A stretch of 64,000 nucleotides of DNA from the NCBI RefSeq assembly GCF_020982545.1, contig NZ_JAJKLK010000006.1, positions 186,001 to 250,000 of the forward strand, read 5' to 3'. The DNA comes from Streptomyces sp. MNU76 (GTDB taxonomy: Bacteria > Actinomycetota > Actinomycetes > Streptomycetales > Streptomycetaceae). The notes beneath the pieces are model-generated. The model was not told where the DNA came from. It was given only the letters and a program-made list of their open reading frames with translations, and ran no database searches. The number at the start of each line of letters is the position of its first letter. Position 1 is the first letter of the stretch. The position numbers were made by a program, and so were the translations under genes. Shown piece after piece: positions 17,840-25,056 of this stretch.

Positions 17840-18949
17840 TCAATCGTCGGAGGTCCGCGCCCGGCGCGGCATCTGCGCCGACTTCGCGGCCTCGGCCTCC
17901 GCCTTGGCGTCGCTGACCGCCGCGGCGGCCTGTTTCCCGGCCTCGTCCGCCGCGGCCGCGGCGTCGAGGGACACCAGGGAGCCCGCCTCCAGCTGGGGAG
18001 TCCGGAGGTCGTCCGGGGCGGTGTGATCGTCGGCGGTGGCCGCTTCCCCGGACTGCCCCGGGGTCGGGGCGACCGTCGTCGACTCGTCGCCGAAGGCTCG
18101 GGTGACGGTGCGGACCGCCTCGGTCAGCTCCCCCGGGATCACCCAGAACGTGTTGTTGTCGCTGCTCGCCAGGTGCGGGAGCGTCTCCAGGTACTTGTAG
18201 GCCAGCACCTTGGGGTCGGCGTTGTTGCGGTGGACGGCCTGGAAGACGAGCTCCACCGCCTTGGCCTCGCCGTCCGCCCGCAGGATCATGGCCTGCTGCG
18301 CACCCTGGGCCTCCAGGATGTCCTTCTGCTTCGTGCCCTCCGCGGTGAGGATCTTGGCCTGTCGCTCACCCTCGGCGTGCAGGATGGCCGCCCGCTTGTC
18401 ACGCTCGGCCCGCATCTGCTTCTCCATCGCCTCCTTGATGGTGGCCGGCGGATCGATGGCCTTGATCTCGACGCGGTTGACCCGGATCCCCCACTTGCCG
18501 GTGGCGTCGTCGAGGACGGCACGGAGCCGGGAGTTGATCTCCTCGCGCGAGGTGAGCGTCTCCTCCAGGTCCATGCTGCCGATGACGTTGCGCAACGTGG
18601 TCACGGTGAGCTGGTCGATCGCCTGGAGGTAGTCGGCGACCTCGTAGGCCGCCGCCCGCGGATCGGTGATCTGGTAGTAGAGCACGGTGTCGATGTTGAC
18701 CACGAGGTTGTCCTCGGTGATCACCGGCCTGGGGTCGGACGAATAGACCTGCTCGCGCACGTCGAGCTTGGTGTTGATGCGGTCCGCCACCGGCACGACC
18801 AGGTTCAGGCCGGGCTGCAGCGTCCGCCGGTACCGGCCGAACCGCTCGATGTTGTAGCGGCGCGCCTGCGGGACGATCCGCACGGTGGAGGCCACGAGGA
18901 AGATCACGACAAGGGCCGCGACGAGGAGGGGGATGACGACGGGATCCAC
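17840..18949 (-). CDS. SPFH/stomatin-like membrane protein
   Basis: A 369-residue paraslipin/stomatin-type protein with one N-terminal membrane helix and an SPFH domain. Characteristic stretches include RYNIERFGRYRRTLQPGLN, DPRPVITEDNLVVNIDTVLY and RAERDKRAAILHAEGERQA. The C-terminal ~70 residues are Ala/Glu/Asp-rich and unlike the family core. GTG 18949 has GGAGG eight bases upstream. It follows the NfeD-like gene after 45 bases; NfeD-stomatin pairs are a classic operon in which the two proteins form a membrane complex involved in quality control. The HflK/C proteins are relatives, but no HflK/C pair is present here. Confidence 0.9.
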   Translation of the reverse strand: MDPVVIPLLVAALVVIFLVASTVRIVPQARRYNIERFGRYRRTLQPGLNLVVPVADRINTKLDVREQVYSSDPRPVITEDNLVVNIDTVLYYQITDPRAAAYEVADYLQAIDQLTVTTLRNVIGSMDLEETLTSREEINSRLRAVLDDATGKWGIRVNRVEIKAIDPPATIKEAMEKQMRAERDKRAAILHAEGERQAKILTAEGTKQKDILEAQGAQQAMILRADGEAKAVELVFQAVHRNNADPKVLAYKYLETLPHLASSDNNTFWVIPGELTEAVRTVTRAFGDESTTVAPTPGQSGEAATADDHTAPDDLRTPQLEAGSLVSLDAAAAADEAGKQAAAAVSDAKAEAEAAKSAQMPRRARTSDD

Positions 18950-18994
18950 AGTGCCTCCGTTGCTGGGTGTTCAACCGCTCAGCCGTTCAGCCGT

Positions 18995-19432
18995 TCATGG
19001 GAGGAGTTCGCGGGGGTAGACGATGGCCGTGGCCCCTTCGATCTCCATGACGTCCACCAGCGCTCCCACCGGGATGACAAGGCTCTCGTCGAGGGCGCGG
19101 GCGGACCATTCCTCGCCGGAGAGTTTGATCAGGCCACGGGTAGCGGTGACCTCCTGCATCACCTCCGCCCGCTTGCCGATCAGCGCGTCCGTGCCCTCCC
19201 GCACGAGCGACTGCTGCGCCATGTGCCGCAGCGCGACAGGACGCACGATCAGGAGACCCGCCGCCGATGCCGCCGCGAGGGCCACGAGCTGGCCGAGCAG
19301 GCCGATGCCCACACCGGCGACCACGGCGGCGACCAACGCGGCGCCCGCCAGCAACCCGAAGACCAGGGTCAGGGTGAAGAACTCCGCCGCACCCAGCGCC
19401 GCGGCGGCGAGCAGCCAGAAGAACCACGGCAT
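18995..19432 (-). CDS. NfeD-like membrane protein
   Basis: A 145-residue short-type NfeD protein. Three to four hydrophobic helices occupy residues 1-75. A C-terminal OB-fold-like domain follows, beginning LIGKRAEVMQEVTATRGLIK and ending VDVMEIEGATAIVYP. The short form lacks the ClpP-like protease domain of long NfeD proteins. ATG 19432 has GGAGGG seven bases upstream. It is the first gene of the NfeD-stomatin operon; the family acts with SPFH proteins at the membrane. Confidence 0.9.
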   Translation of the reverse strand: MPWFFWLLAAAALGAAEFFTLTLVFGLLAGAALVAAVVAGVGIGLLGQLVALAAASAAGLLIVRPVALRHMAQQSLVREGTDALIGKRAEVMQEVTATRGLIKLSGEEWSARALDESLVIPVGALVDVMEIEGATAIVYPRELLP

Positions 19433-20026
19433 CGAATCGCCCTCCTTCAGGGGCCTTCTCTACCAAGCTACCTTCCCGGACGCCGGGCAGACAGACACGG
19501 CAGCCGTGGTTCTTGTTCGTGGAGGGGCGTGGCCTGATCGGCGTGGTACCCGCGGGCAGCTGAACGGCCGCCGTGATCATCAGCGTTCCCGCGCCACCGC
19601 ATGAACTGCACAACGGTCCACACCAGCACAGCGGGCGGGCCCGGTCGTCGGAGACCAGGTGGACTCTTCCGGTCCGCCGTGAACGTCCCAACGCCCCGCG
19701 TCCAGCTGCCTCCTCACGCGTTGCCCCCTTTTGCGGGTGGCCGGCCGGAGACTTGCGGGGCGCACCGGCCGAGAGGCGATGCGCCCGGCTGGAGGTCGAA
19801 TCGATGTTCACAGCCCACTCCCGGCGAGCGTCCCGTCCGGGTCACCGGCATCCGCCTCGATCTGCAGTTCCGCCGCGATATCCCGCCGCTCCACGATGTC
19901 GTGCCCATAGCGTGCCCGTAAGGGCGGGCAAGCACGGTCGGCAGCGGTGCGATCCGACCAGAACCGCCACTGTGGAAAAGGGCCATCTCAGCAGGTCGGG
20001 GCCATATGCGCCGCTCAAGCGCCGTC
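19433..20026. other. Gene-free stretch before the tRNA fragment
   Basis: No gene is convincing here. A minus-strand reading that ends near 19811 (GHDIVERRDIAAELQIEAD) has no start codon or ribosome site and may be the remnant of an element gene. The stretch borders the tRNA-Gly fragment, so part of it may be left from an integrated element. Confidence 0.4.
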
Positions 20027-20072
20027 GCTTCCCAAGCTGAGGGCGCGAGTTCGATTCTCGTCACCCGCTCCA
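20027..20072 (+). other. 3' half of tRNA-Gly(CCC), probable attachment-site scar
   Basis: The 46 bases run from the anticodon arm (gcttcccaagc, anticodon CCC) through the T-arm gagttcgattctcg to the acceptor end and CCA. The 5' half is missing: no gcgggtg acceptor strand or D-arm lies upstream. A full tRNA-Gly is therefore not encoded here. Such 3' fragments are left when an integrative element recombines into a tRNA gene. A short hairpin (ccaggtc/ggcctgg) follows at about 20081, as would follow a tRNA gene. No integrase gene is nearby. Confidence 0.7.
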
Positions 20073-20144
20073 TATGAAACCCCAGGTCAGCGGCCTGGAG
20101 TTTGTCGTGTCCGGGCACGCCGATACGCGTCGGGCGGGTTGTGC

Positions 20145-21281
20145 TCAGGCGGGCCGGACGGAGGCCCGTAGTTCGACCTCGTATCCGCCCTTCGGGGTGG
20201 GTTCGGCGGTGAGGGTGCCGTCGAGCAGTTCGGCGCGTTCTCTCAGGCCGATCAGGCCGTGCCGGGCGCTGGGCAGGGCGACGGACGGGCGGGTGGGGGC
20301 GGTGTTGGTGACGGTGAGGCCGAAGTGCTGCGCGTCATGCCACAGACGCACCTCGGCGCGGGCGCCCGGGGCGTGCTTGCGGACGTTCGTGAGGGCTTCT
20401 TGGACCGTGCGGTAGACGGTGCGTTGGGCGGTTGTGCTGATGCCGGGCGGGAGCTCGCCGGTCAGCGTGGTCTCGATGCCGCTGTTGGCGATCAGTTGCT
20501 GGAGGTCGGCGAGGGTGGGCTGCGGAGTGAGTTCGGTGTCCTTGCCGCCGGAGGCGCGCAGCAGGGTGACCATGTGGCGGAGTTCGTCGAGGGTGTTCAC
20601 GCTCAGGGTGCGGATGGTGCGGGCGGCGTCGCGGGCGTCCGGCTCCTTGGCGGCGACCTGCAGGGCTCCGGCCTGCACGGCGATGAGGCTGACCTGGTGG
20701 GAGACGACGTCGTGCATCTCGCGGGCCAGTTGGGCGCGTTCGCGGGCGAGGACGGTCTGGGCGTACAGGGCGCGTTCGTGTTCGCGGGCCACTTTGACCT
20801 CGACGAGTTGGCGGGCCACGTCGCGTCTGGCCTGCACGAGCTGGCCGCACAGGATCGGAGCGAAGGCCATGGCCAGCGTGTAGACGAACTCGATGAGCGT
20901 CCAGGTCCGGTCGCCGGAAAACGTGTCGCCGGAAAACGTGTCGGACAGGGGCCGGGCGAGGGTGGTCGCCGCCGCGTTCAACAGGGCGCATCCGGCCAGC
21001 AGCGGGCGGTTACGGGTGCGCGTGGCCAGTGTGTACAGGGCGGCGATCGGCGCGACTGCCACGTCCATGAACAGGGTCATGGGCAGTGTCAGCAGGAAGA
21101 CGGGCAGGGGAAGGCGCCTGCGCAGGAACAGTCCGGCGCAGCCGAGGGCGGCGCAGGCCCACCTGACCGCTGACGCCTCGCCGTAGAGGTTGATCCGGGC
21201 GTCGAGGGCCGCGAGCACGACGAGGCCCGCGTCGACGGCCCAGGACGGCACCCGCCGCCGCAGTGCCTCACCCGTGCCCAT
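20145..21281 (-). CDS. Two-component sensor histidine kinase (NarL-type)
   Basis: A 378-residue membrane kinase with about five N-terminal helices and no extracytoplasmic sensor domain. The dimerisation/phosphoacceptor motif LAREMHDVVSHQVSLIAVQ carries the histidine. The ATPase domain shows VQEALTNVRKHAPGA (N box) and HGLIGLRERAELLDGTL (G box). It pairs with the response-regulator gene just upstream: the regulator stop TGA overlaps the ATG at 21281. A GTG at 21284 is an alternative start. The linker before the H-box contains a duplicated DTFSG segment from a 15-bp DNA repeat (20911-20940). The signal is unknown. Confidence 0.88.
   Translation of the reverse strand: MGTGEALRRRVPSWAVDAGLVVLAALDARINLYGEASAVRWACAALGCAGLFLRRRLPLPVFLLTLPMTLFMDVAVAPIAALYTLATRTRNRPLLAGCALLNAAATTLARPLSDTFSGDTFSGDRTWTLIEFVYTLAMAFAPILCGQLVQARRDVARQLVEVKVAREHERALYAQTVLARERAQLAREMHDVVSHQVSLIAVQAGALQVAAKEPDARDAARTIRTLSVNTLDELRHMVTLLRASGGKDTELTPQPTLADLQQLIANSGIETTLTGELPPGISTTAQRTVYRTVQEALTNVRKHAPGARAEVRLWHDAQHFGLTVTNTAPTRPSVALPSARHGLIGLRERAELLDGTLTAEPTPKGGYEVELRASVRPA
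20911..20940. repeat. 15-bp perfect tandem duplication inside the kinase gene
   Basis: tcgccggaaaacgtg occurs twice in tandem (20911-20925, 20926-20940). It duplicates five residues (DTFSG) without shifting frame, between the last membrane helices and the dimerisation helix. This is probably a recent slippage event. Confidence 0.85.
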
Positions 21282-21967
21282 CACCGGTTGTCCCGTGCCG
21301 TGCCGGCGCCGACGTCGCCGTTGCCGCCGAGCAGTCCGGCCCGCTCGGCGAGCAGTGCCGCCTGGACGCGGCCGGTGACCCGGAGTTTGGTCAGGATCGA
21401 GCTGACGTGGTCCTTGACGGTGCCCGCGCTCAGGTGGATGCGGGTGCCGATGTCGGCGTTGGACAGTCCTTCCGCGATCAGGACGAGGACGTCACGTTCG
21501 CGGTCGGTGAGCAGGTTCACGCGCGCCACGTCCGCGTCCTGGGGCGTGTCCGCCCCAGGACGGCCGCGCAGCAGGGCCCGCGAGGCTTTCGGGGACATCA
21601 CCACCCCGCCCGCGGCCAGGGTGCGTACGAGGTGGGCGAGCTGTTCGGGTTCGGTGTCCTTGAGCAGGAAGCCCGCGGCTCCCGAGCGCAGCGCGGTCAC
21701 GATGTACTCGTCGGTGTCGAAGGTGGTCAGCATGGCCACCGTCGGCGGCTCGGGCAGCGTCTGGATCTCCCTCAGGACGGTCAGGCCGTCCACGTCCGGC
21801 ATGCGGATGTCGAGGAGCACGACGTCCGGATGCTCACGCCGGATCACGTCGGCGGCGTGCGATCCTTCCGCGGTCGCCACGACCTGGATGCCGTCAGCGG
21901 CATTCAGGATCAGCTGGAACCCGGACCGCACCAGCGCCTCGTCGTCCACCACCACTACCCGGATCAC
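21281..21967 (-). CDS. Response regulator, NarL/LuxR type
   Basis: A 228-residue regulator. The receiver domain has VVVDDEALVRSG, phosphoacceptor aspartate in VVLLDIRMPDVDG, and the conserved lysine in FLLKD. The C-terminal LuxR-type helix-turn-helix begins LTDRERDVLVLIAEGLSNAD and includes AGTVKDHVSSILTKL. It is translationally coupled to the histidine kinase. Targets are not identifiable, but the divergent membrane-protein gene at 22302 and the ABC exporter further right are plausible, since this class often controls drug exporters. Confidence 0.92.
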   Translation of the reverse strand: MIRVVVVDDEALVRSGFQLILNAADGIQVVATAEGSHAADVIRREHPDVVLLDIRMPDVDGLTVLREIQTLPEPPTVAMLTTFDTDEYIVTALRSGAAGFLLKDTEPEQLAHLVRTLAAGGVVMSPKASRALLRGRPGADTPQDADVARVNLLTDRERDVLVLIAEGLSNADIGTRIHLSAGTVKDHVSSILTKLRVTGRVQAALLAERAGLLGGNGDVGAGTARDNR

Positions 21968-22301
21968 CGGCGTTCCGCCTCACACTTGTCTGCCCTGTCC
22001 AGCTTCTCGGCGTCCCTGTACGCCATACGTCCCGCGTCGGGGCGCTCACGTTCCCGTACGGTGATCGCTCCCTGTGGACAGTACGTCCGGCCAGGTGCGG
22101 GACGGTGCGGCCGCTGCAGACTCCCGCCACCCGGCAGGATGGTTCCAGCCGTTCGGGGGGAGCGCTCCGGCCCGTCGGCGGGCGGGTGTGCGCGGTCCGG
22201 CGGATGGTGTCGGCTGTTCTCGTTCGGTGGGATCGGTCCGTGGGCCCGACCGGGTCTGCCGGCCGCAGTCGTTTTCCGAACCGTTCGAGGATCACCCAGC
22301 C
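21968..22301. other. Divergent intergenic region between regulator and membrane-protein genes
   Basis: The region holds the outward promoters of the regulator (minus) and the membrane protein (plus). No clear -10/-35 pair, operator palindrome or gene is visible. Reading frames through it have atypical codon use. Confidence 0.4.
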
Positions 22302-22829
22302 ATGCCCGATTTGCACCTTCGTCGGCCTGTCCGTGCTCTGCGCCGCTGTGCGGCGCAGCCCCATGTGCTGTTCGGAGGCGTGTACGGGGCGGTACTCGCC
22401 AGCTCCATGGTGGCCGCCCTGACGGAGCAGGGTGAGACGGCGCCCGCCGACCGGTTCATCAGCGCCCAGTGGCTCCTGATCACGGCCGCCGCATCGGCCT
22501 TGGCGCACGGTTACGCGCATCTCATCGCCCTGCGCGGCGACCGGACCCATCACGGTGTGCGCGCCGCGGTGCGGCTGTTGCTGTCCGAGTGGCCGTTGGT
22601 GGTGGCGACGGTGCCGACGGTGGTCCTGCTGCTCGGCGCGGGCTGGGGGTGGTGGCCCTCGGCGGGCATCGAGTACGTGGCCTTCGCCGTGAACGTGGTG
22701 CTGCTGTTCGTCTGGGGCCTGCTCGCGGCCCGAGCTGCCGGTCGCACGTGGAGTTCCGCCTTGATGATCGGCACCGTGGACTCGTTGCTCGGGCTGACGG
22801 TCGTGGTGGCCAACGCCGTCATCAAATAA
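22302..22829 (+). CDS. Integral membrane protein, unknown
   Basis: A 175-residue protein with four to five hydrophobic segments, including FGGVYGAVLASSMVAALTEQ, LLITAAASALAHGYAHLIA, WPLVVATVPTVVLLLGAGWG and a pair near the C-terminus. The ATG at 22302 follows GAGG by about 11 bases, a weak ribosome site. Codon use becomes Streptomyces-like only from this ATG; the open frame upstream is rejected. Divergent from the two-component system and possibly under its control. No family is recognised. Confidence 0.65.
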   Translation: MPDLHLRRPVRALRRCAAQPHVLFGGVYGAVLASSMVAALTEQGETAPADRFISAQWLLITAAASALAHGYAHLIALRGDRTHHGVRAAVRLLLSEWPLVVATVPTVVLLLGAGWGWWPSAGIEYVAFAVNVVLLFVWGLLAARAAGRTWSSALMIGTVDSLLGLTVVVANAVIK

Positions 22830-22920
22830 GGCGGTTGGCTGTCCGGGCCCGCCGGCCGGCCGCCGCGGCGCTGTTCCGCCGGTCGGCGGGGTGGGCCCGG
22901 CCGGTCGGCGGGGGCGTCAC

Positions 22921-22939
22921 CGAAGCCTGCCGGATGGTC
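22921..22939 (+). promoter_or_regulatory. Shared element upstream of DUF418-like gene, copy 1
   Basis: The bases cgaagc, four variable bases, then cggatggtc lie 31 bases before the ATG at 22971. The same arrangement (three mismatches over 19 bases) lies 30 bases before the paralogue's start on the minus strand (28643-28661). The conserved spacing suggests a shared promoter or operator. Confidence 0.45.
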
Positions 22940-22970
22940 CGTCTCCTGACGGCACCGAAGCATTCTGTGC

Positions 22971-24263
22971 ATGACACAGATACAGCCGCCGCAGGAGACA
23001 TCGGCTCCGCAGGAGAACTCGCCTCCAGGGCCCCGAACCTCACCCGAGTCCGCCGGGCAGGTCTCGCCCGGCCCCTCGATGGGACGCCTGGTCGGGTTGG
23101 ACCTGGCCCGCGCGCTGGCGGTGTTCGGCATGTACATCGTGCACATCGCCCCGATGCCGTCAGCCGGGAACGACCTCGGCAGCTGGGTGTACTCCCTGGC
23201 GGAGGGACGCTCGTCGGCCCTGTTCGCCACCCTCGCCGGGTTCTCGCTGATGCTGATCGCCGGCCGCCTTGAGCCGAAGACCGGCCTGGCGGGCCGGCAG
23301 GCGAAGGCCCGCATCGCGATCCGCGCCGTGATCCTGCTGGCGCTGGGCACCGTGCTGGCGATGGAGTACGGGGACATCATCATCCTCGCCTACTACGGCG
23401 TCTACTTCCTCCTCGCGCTGCTCCTGGTGCGACTGAGCGCCAAGACGCTGGCGATCATCGCGGCGGGGATCGCGCTCGTCATGCCGCAGCTGGCGTTCGT
23501 TCTGAAGATGTGGCTGAGCGACTCCGTCCAGCAGAGCATCAACGCCTACGACCCGCTCGAGAAGCTCAGCACCGTGGGAGTACTCGATCTGCTGCTCACG
23601 GGCCTCTACCCGACGATCACGTGGATGGCGTTCGTGACCGCCGGCATGGCCCTGGCCCGCCTCGACCTGACCGCCGCCACCGTGCAGCGGCGCCTGGCGG
23701 CGCTCGGTGCAAGCCTCACCGTGGGCGCCTACGGCCTGGCCACGCTGCTGGGTGGCACGAGCGCGGTGTTGAGCTTCAAGGGAGGCGGAGGACCGTCCAG
23801 CGGCTCCGGAGCGGGGTCCATGGGCAGCGGCCCCGGGGCAGGGTCCATGGGCAGCGGGTCCATGGGCAGCGGGTCCGGCGGGCAGCTCGTGTCGTCGGCC
23901 TCGGACCTGCTGGGTGCCACAGCGCACACCGGCACCACCCTCGACACCATCGGCTGCGTGGGTGTCGCGATCCTCGTGATCGTGGCCGCGATGGTGGCGA
24001 TCGACCGCCTGCCGCTACTGCGCCGCCTGGCGAAACCGGTCATCGCCGTGGGCACCATGTCCCTGACCGCCTACGTCGGCCATTTCCTCGCCCAGTCCGC
24101 CTGGCCCGCCTCCGGCGCCGGGACCACGACGTCCTGGGTGCCCGTGCTCACGTACATCCTGACAGCGATCGTGTTCGCCACGATCTGGTCCCGCTTCTTC
24201 CGCCGCGGCCCCCTGGAGTACCTGCTCAACGCCGCCACCAAACCCGCCAAGTACATCCGGTGA
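22971..24263 (+). CDS. DUF418/DUF1624-like multi-pass membrane protein, paralogue 1
   Basis: A 430-residue protein with about nine membrane helices. The N-terminal region reads RLVGLDLARALAVFGMYIVH, the form of the DUF418/DUF1624 membrane families, and LAGRQAKARIAIRAVILL follows. The C-terminal block IAVGTMSLTAYVGHFL and SRFFRRGPLEYLLN is also typical. Between helices 6 and 7 is a low-complexity loop of Gly, Ser and Met (MGSG repeats, residues ~270-300). The ATG at 22971 lacks a strong ribosome site. A paralogue on the opposite strand starts at 28612 with the same N-terminal pattern (MTxIQ). Function is unknown. Confidence 0.8.
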   Translation: MTQIQPPQETSAPQENSPPGPRTSPESAGQVSPGPSMGRLVGLDLARALAVFGMYIVHIAPMPSAGNDLGSWVYSLAEGRSSALFATLAGFSLMLIAGRLEPKTGLAGRQAKARIAIRAVILLALGTVLAMEYGDIIILAYYGVYFLLALLLVRLSAKTLAIIAAGIALVMPQLAFVLKMWLSDSVQQSINAYDPLEKLSTVGVLDLLLTGLYPTITWMAFVTAGMALARLDLTAATVQRRLAALGASLTVGAYGLATLLGGTSAVLSFKGGGGPSSGSGAGSMGSGPGAGSMGSGSMGSGSGGQLVSSASDLLGATAHTGTTLDTIGCVGVAILVIVAAMVAIDRLPLLRRLAKPVIAVGTMSLTAYVGHFLAQSAWPASGAGTTTSWVPVLTYILTAIVFATIWSRFFRRGPLEYLLNAATKPAKYIR

Positions 24264-24315
24264 GGTCCGGTCGGGGTGGCTCGGCTTCCTGCCCCATCCC
24301 GGCCCGGTCAGCCGT

Positions 24316-24352
24316 CCGAGGCCCGCAAGGGGATTGCCCTTGCGGGCCTCGG
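24316..24352 (+). terminator. Rho-independent-like hairpin after the first DUF418-like gene
   Basis: A perfect 16-bp inverted repeat (24316-24331 with 24337-24352) around a five-base loop lies 53 bases past the stop. There is no T-tract, usual for actinobacteria. Confidence 0.8.
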
Positions 24353-24969
24353 CTGTGGTCCCTGGCCGACTGATCTCAGCTCCGCCTGGCGCCAACCGGT
24401 CGTCCATGGACGCGGTCCGGACAACTGCGGGACATCCGCGGGCCTGGTGTCGGCGCGGGCCGGGGGCAAGGACCGGTGCGGGTTCAGGACACGGCGGCCG
24501 CCACCACTCGGTCCTCAGGTTGACGCCCGGCCAGGTCGCCTGTAGCGCAACAGGGCGTCGCGGCGCAGGCGTGCGTACTCCCCGAAATCCTCGTGTGCTG
24601 CGAACCGTTGGCCGGTCTGCCGGGTGCCGGCGGCGCCGAGTGGTGCGGGGATCGGGCGCGCGTGCTTCGCCATGGCGCTCGATGGCCTGGAGAAGGTCCG
24701 CGAAGGTGGTGCAGGCGCCGGTTCGCCGATGACCGTCATGATCCACGCGTCGGCTCCGCGGTCACCGCCGCCATGATCAGCGCCGTGGGAGCCCGCGGCG
24801 GAAACGGTGTACCGGGGCGCGGAGTGGGCTGCCGGCCGGTGCCCGTGCGCGTCAGGTCGAGCGGGCGGCCGTCCGGCCTGCTCAGCGCGCCTGCTCGCCC
24901 TTGGCCATGAGCACGGGCATGGGGACTCCCGGGTGAGGGACTGACTGGGCGGGCAGCGAACCGCCGCAG
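24353..24969. other. Gene-free stretch with a possible sigma-factor relic
   Basis: No intact gene is seen. On the minus strand around 24530-24600 the reading DFGEYARLRRDALLRY resembles the start of SigE-family ECF sigma factors, but it ends within a few residues. The match is short, so a relic is only possible. Confidence 0.3.
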
Positions 24970-25003
24970 CCGGCTGCCCCCGCCGCACGGCGGGGGCAGC
25001 CGG
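24970..25003 (-). terminator. 15-bp hairpin after the ABC exporter gene
   Basis: ccggctgcccccgcc (24970-24984) pairs exactly with 24989-25003 across a four-base loop. It lies 54 bases past the minus-strand stop of the ABC exporter and should end that transcript. Confidence 0.8.
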
Positions 25004-25056
25004 TGGACGTGGCCCGACGGCCGACGGCACCGGCGGGCCCCCGGGTCAGGCCCGTC

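Noticed and set aside
20001..20072. Complete tRNA-Gly gene
   Set aside because: No 5' acceptor strand or D-arm exists upstream that could pair with the 3' end.
19714..20118. 134-codon minus-strand frame containing VTRIELAPSAWE
   Set aside because: This peptide is the known artefact of reading antisense to tRNA; it lies over the tRNA-Gly fragment.
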